DNA of 64,000 nt. Origin: Megalopta genalis (taxonomy: Eukaryota > Arthropoda > Insecta > Hymenoptera > Halictidae). Every line of letters begins with the position of its first letter. Position 1 is the stretch's first letter. The translations under genes and the position numbers were made by a program. Under the pieces are notes generated by a model. It did not search any database. It saw only the letters and a program-made list of their open reading frames with translations, and was not told the origin of the DNA. Positions 40,000 to 50,177 of this stretch are shown here, one piece after another. The stretch spans positions 124,001 to 188,000 of the forward strand of contig NW_027476110.1 of assembly GCF_051020955.1 (NCBI RefSeq), given 5' to 3'.

Positions 40000-42900
40000 T
40001 CAGCTGCCCGGGGTTTCTCGGCGTGGGCGCGCACGCCGTCCCCGGGCACGTCGGGCGGGATCTGTAAGCTCCCGATCCCGCTCGGCAGCCTCCTTCCGCG
40101 ACATAACCTCCTCGCAGAAAGAGATTGCTGCCGCCCACTTCCCCGGGCCCTCCAGCATGGCCCCAACTAGGCTGGAGAGTGCGAGGTCGTGGCCGACTTC
40201 TCGTCTTAGGACTCGGCGCAGCGCTGAAAAGGCGGGACATTCCTCCAGCGTGTGCTGCGCCGAGTCTTCCTCCGCGCCACAATGGTGGCACACCGTCGTC
40301 GCTTCCCGCCCGATGCGACACAGGTAGACACCGAAGCAGCCATGCCCGGTGAATACCTGCGTCGCTCGGTAGGAGAGCCTGCCATGCCGTCTCTCCCGCC
40401 ACGAGGTGAAGTGCGGCAGGAGAGCCCCGGGGACGCGCTCGCCGGCGTGGGAGCAAAGCTCGGCACGCCATCTGGCGAGCGCTAGTCGCCGGGCCTGGAG
40501 CTCGAAGCCCTCGACCGTCTCTCGCTCCGGCGGGGCCCCTCGAGCACGGCTGGCGATGCTTGTGCGCCCATAAACATAGGCGCGCACCGCCGCCTGAAGC
40601 TCGAAGGGAAGTTCTCCCGCCAGAGCAAGCGCCGCCACGGTTGACGTGGTGCGGTAACCTCTTATGAGGCGGATGGCCATCCGCCTCTGCAGCCGGCGCA
40701 ACAACAGCGTGTTGCGCCGGCTCGTCATCACGTACGGCGCCCATATTGGGGCACCGTATAAGGCCATAGACCGCACCACGCCCAGGTATAGGCGGCGCAC
40801 CAAATCTCCCGGTCCCCCGAGGTTGGGCAGCAGGCGGCCCAAAGAGGCAGCCGCCTTTTCGACTCGGGGGACGAGACGGTCGAGATGCGCATCGAAGCTC
40901 CAGCGGCTGTCGAGGATCAGTCCGAGATATTTCAACTCGGACTTCACCTCGACGCAGGCTTCTCCAACCCGGATCCACGATCTGGCCGGTGGCCGAGACC
41001 GAGGCCGTCCGTGAAACCAGACAGCCTCGGCCTTCTCCGGGGCTATTTTCAGCCCCAGATCGCGGATCCTCGCGACGACGGCTGCCACCGCAACCTCTGC
41101 TCGTCGGATGGTCCTCTCGAAGGTACTCCCAACGGCGACCACCAACGTGTCGTCCGCGTAGCAGACGAGGGTGGCACCGTCGGGCAGGGAGGCCTTCTCC
41201 AGGATCGCGTTGTAACCAAGGTCCCACAGGAGCGGTCCTAAAACGGACCCCTGCGGGACCCCGCGGTCCACTTCCCTCCGTATCATCCCGTGCCGGCCCG
41301 GGTATTCGACCCACCTGTCCCGCAGGTAGGCCCCGATCACCCGCCTCAGATTGGGAGGCACCTGGTGATCGACGAGGGCCTCCCTAATGGCGGACCAGGG
41401 CAGGGTGTTGAACGCATTGACGATGTCAATGGACACCGCCAAGCACACCCCGCCCCTTGCCACGGCATTGTCCGACAGGGACTTGAGACGGTTGATAGCG
41501 TCGACCGTCGATCGCCCCTCCCGGAAGCCAAATTGGCAGTCCGCCAGATCTGGGCCGTCGCGGGACAGGTGTCTGGAGAGGCGGGCAACAATGATCTTCT
41601 CGAAGATCTTGCCCGCCTCATCCAGGAGACAAATGGGCCGGTACGCGGAGGGAGAATCCCCCGGCCTCCCATCCTTCCTCAAGAGGACCATCCGACTTTC
41701 TCTCCATAGGTCGGGGAACGTCCCCGACCTCAGGAGCCCAGAGTAGAGGCTCCTCAGCCTCTCCCCCAGGACGCTCGCGGCGAGCAACCAGACCCGGCCG
41801 GGGATACCGTCCGGTCCCGGGGCGGTATTCTTGCCCCGGAGCCATTTGACGACCGCGGCCATCTCCTCCGGCGCGACCTCAAGATCCGGGGACCACTCAT
41901 GTTCCTCTGGCTCAGGGACGGGCCGGGACACCTCCCCGTTAACGGGGAATAAAGCGTCCACGACCCGCCCGAGCAGCTCCGGATCCAGGCTCTCCGTCAC
42001 GGGTGGCGCCCAGGGTCGTAATCGTCCCAATGCCATCTTGTATGGGCGCCCCCACGGATCTCGGTTCAGAGAGCCGAGGAGATCGCGCCAGGCCTGGTCC
42101 TTCGCTCGCCTGATGGCCAGCTGCAGGGCGACCACCTTCTCCCGATATCGCCCGTACAGCTGGGCAGCCAGCACGTCGTCCGTACGTCGTCGTCGACGGG
42201 CGCGAGCGTACAGGCGTCGCGCGCGGACGCACTCGGTGCGTAATTCCGCTATCGCGCGCGACCACCAGTACACCGCCTTCCTCGGGAAGACCCTGGCCCG
42301 GGGCATGGCGACGTCGCAAATCGACGTCATTGCGCCCCGGAACCAATGGGCCTCCCCATTCCCGTCGACTGACCCGGCCGGTGTTGCTGGCCAGGCCACG
42401 ACGTGTGCTGCCGCCATCAGAGCGTCCTGGTCGAGGCGCTTCAGCGCCCACCGCGGCTGAGGCGAACCCTCATCGGCGGTGCGACGACGGGGTGTCGATG
42501 GTGGGGCGGAGGAGAGGTCGAGAACTATGTATCTGTGGTCAGACAACGTCTCGACCCCCTCCGCCACCCTCCACCCCGTAATACGGCGCGCGGCCGGGGG
42601 CGTTGCCCACGAAAGGTCAACGATGGACCCCCCGTTATGCCGCACGCACGTATGGACCGAGCCCGTGTTCAGGAGACGGAGCTCCAGTCCCGCCGCCCAA
42701 TCCAGCACCTCCCGGCCCCTCGAATCAGTCCCGGGGGAACCCCAAGGCGTGGCCTTGGCATTGAAGTCCCCCAGGACCAGCACCGGACGGGGATGGCAGC
42801 GGGAGACGCATCTCCCTACCCCGTCCAGATACTGCTCAAACTCTTCGAGGGACCACCTTGGAGGTGCGTATATCGCCACAACCGCGGTGCCGCCCCAATC

Positions 42901-43143
42901 AACGGACACGTATCCCAGGCCGCGCTCGATAAGCGAGCACGGCGGGGACCCCGACCTCCCAGCCCAAATAATCGCGGCGGAGCCAATCGAGTCCCCCATC
43001 CAGTGTGGATGTTTGGGGACCCTGTGCGGCTCCGCCACGACTGCCAACCCGGCACCCCGCTCGGCCAGGCATTGAAACAGGAGATCCTGCGCTCTGGCCG
43101 AGCAGTTGAGGTTAACTTGTATTATCGGGCCCGGGGGCCCCAT
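40000..43143 (-). CDS. B8 ORF2: endonuclease / reverse transcriptase, 1047 aa
   Basis: Complete with all motifs. Variants: GYVSVDWGG, ATPWGS after GDFNAK, RRLYARARR, LDPELL and NGEVSRP (similar to B3), DAINRLKS, PPNLRRV, NAILEK. Coupled to ORF1 at 43141-43145. Confidence 0.94.
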   Translation of the reverse strand: MGPPGPIIQVNLNCSARAQDLLFQCLAERGAGLAVVAEPHRVPKHPHWMGDSIGSAAIIWAGRSGSPPCSLIERGLGYVSVDWGGTAVVAIYAPPRWSLEEFEQYLDGVGRCVSRCHPRPVLVLGDFNAKATPWGSPGTDSRGREVLDWAAGLELRLLNTGSVHTCVRHNGGSIVDLSWATPPAARRITGWRVAEGVETLSDHRYIVLDLSSAPPSTPRRRTADEGSPQPRWALKRLDQDALMAAAHVVAWPATPAGSVDGNGEAHWFRGAMTSICDVAMPRARVFPRKAVYWWSRAIAELRTECVRARRLYARARRRRRTDDVLAAQLYGRYREKVVALQLAIRRAKDQAWRDLLGSLNRDPWGRPYKMALGRLRPWAPPVTESLDPELLGRVVDALFPVNGEVSRPVPEPEEHEWSPDLEVAPEEMAAVVKWLRGKNTAPGPDGIPGRVWLLAASVLGERLRSLYSGLLRSGTFPDLWRESRMVLLRKDGRPGDSPSAYRPICLLDEAGKIFEKIIVARLSRHLSRDGPDLADCQFGFREGRSTVDAINRLKSLSDNAVARGGVCLAVSIDIVNAFNTLPWSAIREALVDHQVPPNLRRVIGAYLRDRWVEYPGRHGMIRREVDRGVPQGSVLGPLLWDLGYNAILEKASLPDGATLVCYADDTLVVAVGSTFERTIRRAEVAVAAVVARIRDLGLKIAPEKAEAVWFHGRPRSRPPARSWIRVGEACVEVKSELKYLGLILDSRWSFDAHLDRLVPRVEKAAASLGRLLPNLGGPGDLVRRLYLGVVRSMALYGAPIWAPYVMTSRRNTLLLRRLQRRMAIRLIRGYRTTSTVAALALAGELPFELQAAVRAYVYGRTSIASRARGAPPERETVEGFELQARRLALARWRAELCSHAGERVPGALLPHFTSWRERRHGRLSYRATQVFTGHGCFGVYLCRIGREATTVCHHCGAEEDSAQHTLEECPAFSALRRVLRREVGHDLALSSLVGAMLEGPGKWAAAISFCEEVMSRKEAAERDRELTDPARRARGRRARPRRETPGS

Positions 43144-45335
43144 TACACAGCCGTGTCCATCGCCGTCACGGCCGCGGTTGCGGTGGCGTCTGGGACTTTA
43201 GTGGCCCCATCCGCCCCCGCGGGCGCGGCGGTAGCATCAGGCGATGCTGCCTTTCCGTTGCTGGCCACGGTGGTCGCTGCCTTGGCCATCGTGGTTTCCT
43301 TCCCTTTTTTATTGAATCTGGCAGACGACCTTTGGCCGCCTACCTTGCCTCGCCTCGCACTGACAGGACACGCCCGGCCGCCGAGGCGGTGACCAGAAGG
43401 CCTGCCCGCGCCCGCACAAAGCGGACAATTCGGCGTGGCCGTACAGGCTGCCACCTTATGGTCCCGACTGCCGCATCTATAGCAGCAGTCGGACCTATCC
43501 TCGGCAGAAGTGCACCGCTGACTGGTGTGGCCAACATCAAGGCAACGGTAACACTGCAGAGGCCGGGCACTCAGGGCCTCCACGGCTGCATGGGTCCAGC
43601 CGACGGTTATCCGGCCCGCGACAGCAACCTTGCGAGCGGCCACGGCAGGACATCGGACCCAGAGGGTGCCCAATCCCGAGGGGGAAGACCGGATTTCGCC
43701 GGTATTGATGTCCCCCTCGCTGCACCCGCCCACGCGGGCAACAGCCGCAGCGACCTCCGCCGGCGTGGTCGAATCGACCAGGCCGCGCACCCTAAGGTCA
43801 GCTTTTTTGACCGGACGCGCGACCTTTACGCCGGTGCCTGCCAGCGCTTCCGCCACTTTTGTGGCGAGGACGGTGGCCTTGGCGGCCCCATCGGTGCCAG
43901 GGACTTCCAAAATTAACCCCCCAGTCACCGCCCTTCGCGGCCTCAGCGAGGCGATGCCAATTTCTGCCAGGTCCACCTTGGACCTGGCAGTGGCCATCGC
44001 CTGCGCGTAAGTAATGTCCACGCCAGACGGAACCGTTATGGTAACCGCTGCTGTGCGTGGCGGTCGCGGAGGCAGGGGTGTCTTCCTGGGGGCCGCCGGG
44101 ACCACCCGTCCTTTTTTATTATTCGCCGCCGCAGTGGCCTTGGCAGCCGCCTTTTTAGCCTTGCGGCCAACCACCTGGGACCACGCCTCCTGGGGCGGAG
44201 GCGCGGCAGAGGGTAGCGCCGATTCTGCTCGCGGTCGAGCGGGCTCCGTCTGGGCCGCTATAGCCGCCCCAGCTTTCCCACCTTTCTTCTTCTTCTTCGT
44301 CTTCCGCCCCACCCTGTCCGAAGACTGTGAGGGGACGGACGGCCCAGGTGCCACCGATCGCAGGGCCGAGTCCGTTCGCGGCGCGAGCTCCCTCCTGAAT
44401 GACGCCAATTTGGCGTCTATCAGGGCGCTTATCTGCACCAGAAAATCTGCGGGCGCAGTCGCATGTGGGGGCGGGGACTTTTCTTGCCCGGAGCGTTGGC
44501 AGTCCCGGGCGGCGACGATCGGCGGCGATACTGAGCCCTCTCCCGGGCGCGGCGGCGGAGGCATTGCGGCAGCAGCCGTACTCGCCTCCACCACCTGCCG
44601 GAGCCGAGCCACCTCCGCCCGCAGCTCCGTCATTTGCCCCCTGAGGACGGCATTCTCTGCCTCCAGGGCACGCGTGGCGTCGGTAGCTGACCTAACCGCA
44701 AGCTCGGACACCCCCACCCTGCCGTTTAAGGCGGCCACCCTTAGGGCGCGGGCCAAATTGCCCTTCAGCCCCTTTGACACGCCGGAGATCCTGGCCACTT
44801 CATCCAGGCTCTCCAATATAGCGGCCGCGACATCCCGCGTTGGACGGTTGCGGTAATTTTCCGCTATATCCGTCTCGTCCGGGAGCGGGACGCTCGACCG
44901 CGATGGTCTCGGCACGGGGGCTCCCGGGTCGAATATCGCCGCCACCTCCCTTGCCTCGGCCTCCAGCTGCGAAGCCTCGGCCAGCCTAAGTTTGGCCTCT
45001 GCGAGGCCAACATATTCGCCGGTCGTCGGCGGCCGTCCTCTTTTCCTCGCTGACGACGAGCCCGCGACACTCTGCGATGAGTGGTGGGAGGAGACAGAGA
45101 AATCTGACTCCTCCCCGTCATCGCACTCACCAAGGCCCGCTGCGGTCCTCTTTTTGCCGCGTGTTGCAGAATGCCTCCGCGACACCGGCTCTGTACATCT
45201 CTTGAGGCGCACGATAGGCCCGCGCACCTCCCCCTCACGCTCGTTTCCCCCCTCCCCGGTTGTTAGTGAAAAAGAATCCATAATTGGTCCCACGAGTGTG
45301 GTCGGAAAGAAGGTCACCCCGGGCAGAGCCGCCAT
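43143..45335 (-). CDS. B8 ORF1: gag-like protein, 730 aa
   Basis: Complete; the first 40 residues differ from other copies (GVTFFPTT, GPIMDSFSLTT, EREGEV), with a net one-codon loss. The rest, including coiled coil and knuckles, is conserved; LVQISALID replaces LAQISALID. Confidence 0.93.
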   Translation of the reverse strand: MAALPGVTFFPTTLVGPIMDSFSLTTGEGGNEREGEVRGPIVRLKRCTEPVSRRHSATRGKKRTAAGLGECDDGEESDFSVSSHHSSQSVAGSSSARKRGRPPTTGEYVGLAEAKLRLAEASQLEAEAREVAAIFDPGAPVPRPSRSSVPLPDETDIAENYRNRPTRDVAAAILESLDEVARISGVSKGLKGNLARALRVAALNGRVGVSELAVRSATDATRALEAENAVLRGQMTELRAEVARLRQVVEASTAAAAMPPPPRPGEGSVSPPIVAARDCQRSGQEKSPPPHATAPADFLVQISALIDAKLASFRRELAPRTDSALRSVAPGPSVPSQSSDRVGRKTKKKKKGGKAGAAIAAQTEPARPRAESALPSAAPPPQEAWSQVVGRKAKKAAAKATAAANNKKGRVVPAAPRKTPLPPRPPRTAAVTITVPSGVDITYAQAMATARSKVDLAEIGIASLRPRRAVTGGLILEVPGTDGAAKATVLATKVAEALAGTGVKVARPVKKADLRVRGLVDSTTPAEVAAAVARVGGCSEGDINTGEIRSSPSGLGTLWVRCPAVAARKVAVAGRITVGWTHAAVEALSARPLQCYRCLDVGHTSQRCTSAEDRSDCCYRCGSRDHKVAACTATPNCPLCAGAGRPSGHRLGGRACPVSARRGKVGGQRSSARFNKKGKETTMAKAATTVASNGKAASPDATAAPAGADGATKVPDATATAAVTAMDTAV

Positions 45336-45707
45336 ACCCGGGGAAGGCTAATACACCCGGGGGTCGCCAGGTACACCGGGGTTGTCCGCTAAAGATTGGT
45401 GCACCCACCAACCATAGCTGGCGCTTACTCCAGCTACACCCTCGTCACCGCGCAACACTGCTTGGGGCTAGGGATTTTTTAGAGAGGTTGTCATCCTCGC
45501 GGCCCGGCCGGTTAAGGCAAGACTCCCGTTCCTGTAAAACATGACCACAGGTTTACGGTATGTGTCCGACTTTAGTTGGCCCCTCACCTCAAGCCACTCC
45601 GGCATGGTAGAACCTGCCAGGGAATAAATTCCCCGCCGGCACAGCCTTGAGGATCATTAGGGCACGAAGCCCCCCCACCACGACAAGGTAGCGGACACGG
45701 GGGGGAA

Positions 45708-45720
45708 CCTTGACATAACC
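45708..45720 (-). repeat. Telomere-like spacer, 1 unit
   Basis: Unit 45708-45718 plus cc. Sense flank at the B8 5' end is AAGGTT followed directly by the C-run. Confidence 0.95.
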
Positions 45721-46442
45721 TTTTTTTTTTTTTTTATTTTACGTGGAGGAAATCTGCTCTCCAGACACCCCCGCCCCGCCCGGGGGAGCGGGACGAGGGT
45801 AGTGTGGGGTTTGACCCACTAAAACCTCCACGGCGACCTGAGGACGCAGGACCGATCGCTGGCGATTCAGCGGGGGAGCCACGGGAACTCTTGAAGAACA
45901 CTACCGCGGCTCCCCCTCGCCTGGCCGGCCATCAAGATGGTAACGATGGCCGGCCGCGTCCCGGGGGGAGATAAATCCTCCCCCCTAAAATCCATTTAAA
46001 TTCGGCGGCGCGAGGGGTCGCACCCCGCACCGCCCCGACTCGGCGACCGCGCGACAGGTGACCAGGGCCCCCGCCCTGATCACAGCGGCCGCCGGGGGGA
46101 CGACGAGTATATTGGAGGAGGATCACAGTTAACCCACGCCTCCTCAGGCGACTCGTCATCCCCCATTCCCAACAGTGGACGTCCTCCTCTGTTGGCGGGC
46201 GGCGGGCAATGAAACCAGCATATTCTGGTACACCCGCCGCCCGCCTACTCTCAGCTGCCCGGGGTTTCTCGGCGTGGGCGCGCACGCCGTCCCCGGGCAC
46301 GTCGGGCGGGATCTGTAAGCTCCCGATCCCGCTCGGCAGCCTCCTTCCGCGACATAACCTCCTCGCAGAAAGAGATTGCTGCCGCCCACTTCCCCGGGCT
46401 CTCCAGCATGGCCCCAACTAGGCTGGAGAGTGCGAGGTCGTG
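45721..46442 (-). mobile_element. B9: shortest family B copy (about 0.7 kb), 5'-truncated near the ORF2 C-terminus
   Basis: Tail 45721-45735; 3'UTR 45736-46250; 192 bases of ORF2; break at gaggtcgtg (46442). Only the 3'UTR and 63 codons remain. The sense flank ends AAGGTT unambiguously, because full copies read gtggcc at this point. Confidence 0.93.
46251..46442 (-). pseudogene. B9 ORF2 C-terminal remnant
   Basis: Encodes the last about 63 residues (HDLALSSLVG to TPGS), downstream of the zinc motif. The repeat upstream continues the frame and provides ATGs at 46475 and 46464 in different frames; only the 46475 one reads the ORF2 frame. Confidence 0.88.
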
Positions 46443-46490
46443 AACCTTGACATAACCTTGACATAACCTTGACATAACCTTGACATAACC
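46443..46490 (-). repeat. Telomere-like spacer, 4 units
   Basis: Four units 46445-46488, preceded by aa (46443-46444) and followed by cc. Confidence 0.95.
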
Positions 46491-47033
46491 TTTTTTTTTT
46501 TTTTTTTTTTTTTTTATTTTACGTGGAGGAAATCTGCTCGCCAGACACCCCCGCCCCGCCCGGGGGAGCGAGGCGAGGGTAGTGTGGGGTTTGACCCACT
46601 AAAACCTCCACGGCGACCTGAGGACGCAGTACCGATCGCTGGCGATTCAACGGAGGAGCCACGGGAACTCTTGCAGAACACTACCGCGGCTCCCCCTCGC
46701 CTGGCCGGCCATCAAGATGGTAACGATGGCCGGCCGCGTCCCGGGGGGAAATAAATCCTCCCCCCTAGAATCCATTTAAATTCGGCGGCGCGAGGGGTCG
46801 CACCCCGCACCGCCCCGACACGGCGACCGCGTGATAGGTGACCAGGGCCCCCGCCCTGATCACACAGCGGCCGCCGGGGGGACGACGAGTATATTGGAGG
46901 GGGATCAAAGTTAACCCTCGCCTCCCTCAGGCGACTCGTCATCCCCCACTCCCAACAGTGGAGGTCCTCCTCTGTTGGCGGGCGGCGGGCAATGAAACCA
47001 GCATATTCTGGTACACCCGCCGCCCGTCTACTC

Positions 47034-50000
47034 TCAGCTGCCCGGGGTTTCTCGGCGTGGGCGCGCACGCCGTCCCCGGGCACGTCGGGCGGGATCTGTA
47101 AGCTCCCGATCCCGCTCGGCAGCCTCCTTCCGCGACATAACCTCCTCGCAGAAAGAGATTGCTGCCGCCCACTTCCCCGGGCCCTCCAGCATGGCCCCAA
47201 CTAGGCTGGAGAGTGCGAGGTCGTGACCGACTTCCCGTTTTAGGACTCGGCGCAGCGCTGAAAAGGCGGGACATTCCTCCAGCGTGTGCTGCGCCGAGTC
47301 TTCCTCCGCGCCACAATGGTGGCACACCGTCGTCGCTTCCCGCCCGATGCGACACAGGTAGACACCGAAGCAGCCATGCCCGGTGAACACCTGCGTCGCT
47401 CGGTAGGAGAGCCTGCCATGCCGTCTCTCCCGCCACGAGGTGAAGTGCGGCAGGAGAGCCCCGGGGACGCGCTCGCCGGCGTGGGAGCAAAGCTCGGCAC
47501 GCCATCTGGCGAGCGCTAGTCGCCGGGCCTGGAGCTCGAAGCCCTCGACCGTCTCTCGCTCCGGCGGGGCCCCTCGAGCACGGCTGGAGATGCTTGTGCG
47601 CCTATAAACATAGGCGCGCACCGCCGCCTGAAGCTCGAAGGGAAGTTCTCCCGCCAGAGCAAGCGCCGCCACGGTAGACGTGGTGCGGTAACCTCTTATG
47701 AGGCGGATGGCCATCCGCCTGTGCAGCCGGCGCAACAACAGCGTGTTGCGCCGGCTCGTCATCACGTACGGCGCCCATATTGGGGCACCGTATAAGGCCA
47801 TAGACCGCACCACGCCCACGTATAGGCGGCGCACCAAATCTCCCGGTCCCCCGAGGTTGGGCAGCAGGCGGCCCAAAGAGACCGCCGCCTTTTCGACTCG
47901 GGGGACGAGACGGTCGAGATGCGCATCGAAGCTCCAGCGGCTGTCGAGGATCAGTCCGAGATATTTCAACTCGGACTTCACCTCGACGCAGGCTTCTCCA
48001 ACCCGGATCCACGATCTGGCCGGTGGCCGAGACCGAGGCCGTCCGTGAAACCAGACAGCCTCGGCCTTCTCCGGGGCTATTTTCAGCCCCAGATCGCGGA
48101 TCCTCGCGACGACGGCTGCCACCGCAACCTCTGCTCGTCGGATGGTCCTCTCGAAGGTACTCCCGACGGCGACCACCAACGTGTCGTCCGCGTAGCAGAC
48201 GAGGGTGGCACCGTCGGGCAGGGAGGCCTTCTCCAGGACCGCGTTGTAACCCAGGTCCCACAGGAGCGGTCCTAAAACGGACCCCTGCGGGACCCCGCGG
48301 TCCACTTCCCTCCGTATCATCCCGCACCGGCCCGGGTATTCGACCCACCTGTCCCGCAGGTAGGCTCCGATCACCCGCCTCAGATAGGGAGGCACCTGGT
48401 GATCGACGAGGGCCTCCCTAATGGCGGACCAGGGCAGGGTGTTGAACGCATTGACGATGTCAATGGACACCGCCAAGCACACCCCGCCCCTTGCCACGGC
48501 ATTGTCCGAGAGGGACTTGAGACGGTCGATAGCGTCGACCGTCGATCGCCCCTCCCGGAAGCCAAACTGGCAGTCCGCTAGATCGGGGCCGTCGCGGGAC
48601 AGGTGTCTGGCGAGGCGGGCAACAATGATCTTCTCGAAGATCTTGCCCGCCTCATCCAGGAGACAAATGGGCCGGTACGCGGAGGGAGAATCCCCCGGCC
48701 TCCCATCCTTCCTCAAGAGGACCATCCGACTTTCTCTCCATAGGTCGGGGAACGTCCCCGACCTCAGGAGCCCAGAGTAGAGACTCCTCAGCCTCTCCCC
48801 GAGGACGCTTGTGGCGAGCAACCAGACCCGGCCGGGGATACCGTCAGGCCCCGGGGCGGTATTCTTGCCCCGGAGCCATTTAACGACCCCGGCCATCTCC
48901 TCCGGCGCGACCTCAAGATCCGGGGACCACTCATGTTCCTCTGGCTCAGGGACGGGCCGGGACGCCTCCCCGCTAACGGGGAATAAAGCGTCCACGACCC
49001 GCCCGAGCAGCCCCGGATCCAGGCTCTCCGTCACGGGGGGCGCCCAGGGACGCAATCGTCCCAATGCCATCTTGTATGGGCGCCCCCATGGATCTCGGTT
49101 CAGAGAGCCGAGGAGATCGCGCCAGGCCTGGTCCTTTGCTCGCCTGATGGCCAGCTGCAGGGCGACCACCTTCTCCCGATATAGCCCGTACAGCTGGGCA
49201 GCCAGCACGTCGTCCGTTCGTCGTCGTCGACGGGCGCGAGCGTACTGGCGTCGCGCGCGAACGCACTCGGTGCGTAATTCCGCTATCTCGCGCGACCACC
49301 AGTACACCGCCTTCCTCGGGAAGACCCTGGCCCGGGGCATGGCGACGTCGCAAATCGACGTCATTGCGCCCCGGAACCAACGGGCCTCCCCATTCCCGTC
49401 GACTGGCCCGGCCGGTGTTGCTGGCCAGGCCACGACGTGGGCTGCCGCCATCAGAGCGTCCTGGTCGAGGAGCTTCAGCGCCCACCGCGGCTGAGGCGAA
49501 CCTTCATCGGCGGGGCGACGACGGGGTGTCGATGGTGGGGCGGCGGAGAGGTCGAGAACTATGTATCTGTGGTCAGACAACGTCTCGACCCCTTCCGCCA
49601 CCCTCCACCCCGTAATACGGCGCGCGGCCGGGGGCGTTGCCCACGAAAGGTCAACGATGGACCCCCCGTTATGCCGCACGCACGTATGGACCGAGCCCGT
49701 GTTCAGGAGACGGAGCTCCAGTCCCGCCGCCCAATCCAGCACCTCCCGGCCCCTCGAGTCAGTCCCGGGGGAACCCCAAGCCGTGGCCTTGGCATTGAAG
49801 TCCCCCAGGACCAGCACCGGACGGGGATGGCAGCGGGAGACGCATCTCCCTACCCCGTCCAGATACTGCTCAAACTCTTCGAGGGACCACCTCGGAGGTG
49901 CGTATATCGCCACAACCGCGGTGCCGCCCCAATCGACGGCCACGTATCCCAGGCCGCGCTCGATAACCGAGCACGGCGGGGACCCCGGCCTCCCAGCCCA

Positions 50001-50177
50001 AATAATCGCGGCGGAGCCAATCGAGTCCCCCATCCAGTGTGGATGTTTGGGGACCTTGTGCGGCTCCGCCACGACTGCCAACCCGGCACCCCGCTCGGCC
50101 AGGCATTGAAACAGGAGATCCTGCGCTCTGGCCGAGCAGTTGAGGTTCACTTGTATTATCGGGCCCGGGGGCCCCAT
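47034..50177 (-). CDS. B10 ORF2: endonuclease / reverse transcriptase, 1047 aa
   Basis: Complete. A base change upstream creates an in-frame ATG at 50213, extending the open frame by 12 codons inside the ORF1 end; I keep 50177 because the TAATG junction (50175-50179) is preserved. Variants: EPHKVPKHP, LKLLDQD, ARLARHLS, RLYVGVV, RRLHRRMA, ISSRARG; LYGLYREK and KAAVSLGR are shared with B1. Confidence 0.93.
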   Translation of the reverse strand: MGPPGPIIQVNLNCSARAQDLLFQCLAERGAGLAVVAEPHKVPKHPHWMGDSIGSAAIIWAGRPGSPPCSVIERGLGYVAVDWGGTAVVAIYAPPRWSLEEFEQYLDGVGRCVSRCHPRPVLVLGDFNAKATAWGSPGTDSRGREVLDWAAGLELRLLNTGSVHTCVRHNGGSIVDLSWATPPAARRITGWRVAEGVETLSDHRYIVLDLSAAPPSTPRRRPADEGSPQPRWALKLLDQDALMAAAHVVAWPATPAGPVDGNGEARWFRGAMTSICDVAMPRARVFPRKAVYWWSREIAELRTECVRARRQYARARRRRRTDDVLAAQLYGLYREKVVALQLAIRRAKDQAWRDLLGSLNRDPWGRPYKMALGRLRPWAPPVTESLDPGLLGRVVDALFPVSGEASRPVPEPEEHEWSPDLEVAPEEMAGVVKWLRGKNTAPGPDGIPGRVWLLATSVLGERLRSLYSGLLRSGTFPDLWRESRMVLLRKDGRPGDSPSAYRPICLLDEAGKIFEKIIVARLARHLSRDGPDLADCQFGFREGRSTVDAIDRLKSLSDNAVARGGVCLAVSIDIVNAFNTLPWSAIREALVDHQVPPYLRRVIGAYLRDRWVEYPGRCGMIRREVDRGVPQGSVLGPLLWDLGYNAVLEKASLPDGATLVCYADDTLVVAVGSTFERTIRRAEVAVAAVVARIRDLGLKIAPEKAEAVWFHGRPRSRPPARSWIRVGEACVEVKSELKYLGLILDSRWSFDAHLDRLVPRVEKAAVSLGRLLPNLGGPGDLVRRLYVGVVRSMALYGAPIWAPYVMTSRRNTLLLRRLHRRMAIRLIRGYRTTSTVAALALAGELPFELQAAVRAYVYRRTSISSRARGAPPERETVEGFELQARRLALARWRAELCSHAGERVPGALLPHFTSWRERRHGRLSYRATQVFTGHGCFGVYLCRIGREATTVCHHCGAEEDSAQHTLEECPAFSALRRVLKREVGHDLALSSLVGAMLEGPGKWAAAISFCEEVMSRKEAAERDRELTDPARRARGRRARPRRETPGS

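Larger units (their letters stand above)
39443..45707 (-). mobile_element. B8: full-length family B element
   Basis: Tail 39443-39478; 3'UTR 39479-39999; both ORFs intact; 5'UTR 45336-45707, with the final aa (45706-45707) ambiguous between element and flank AAGGTT. Its 5'UTR has small differences from the other full copies (for example tacacccgggggtcgcc near 45350), making it the most divergent leader. Confidence 0.96.
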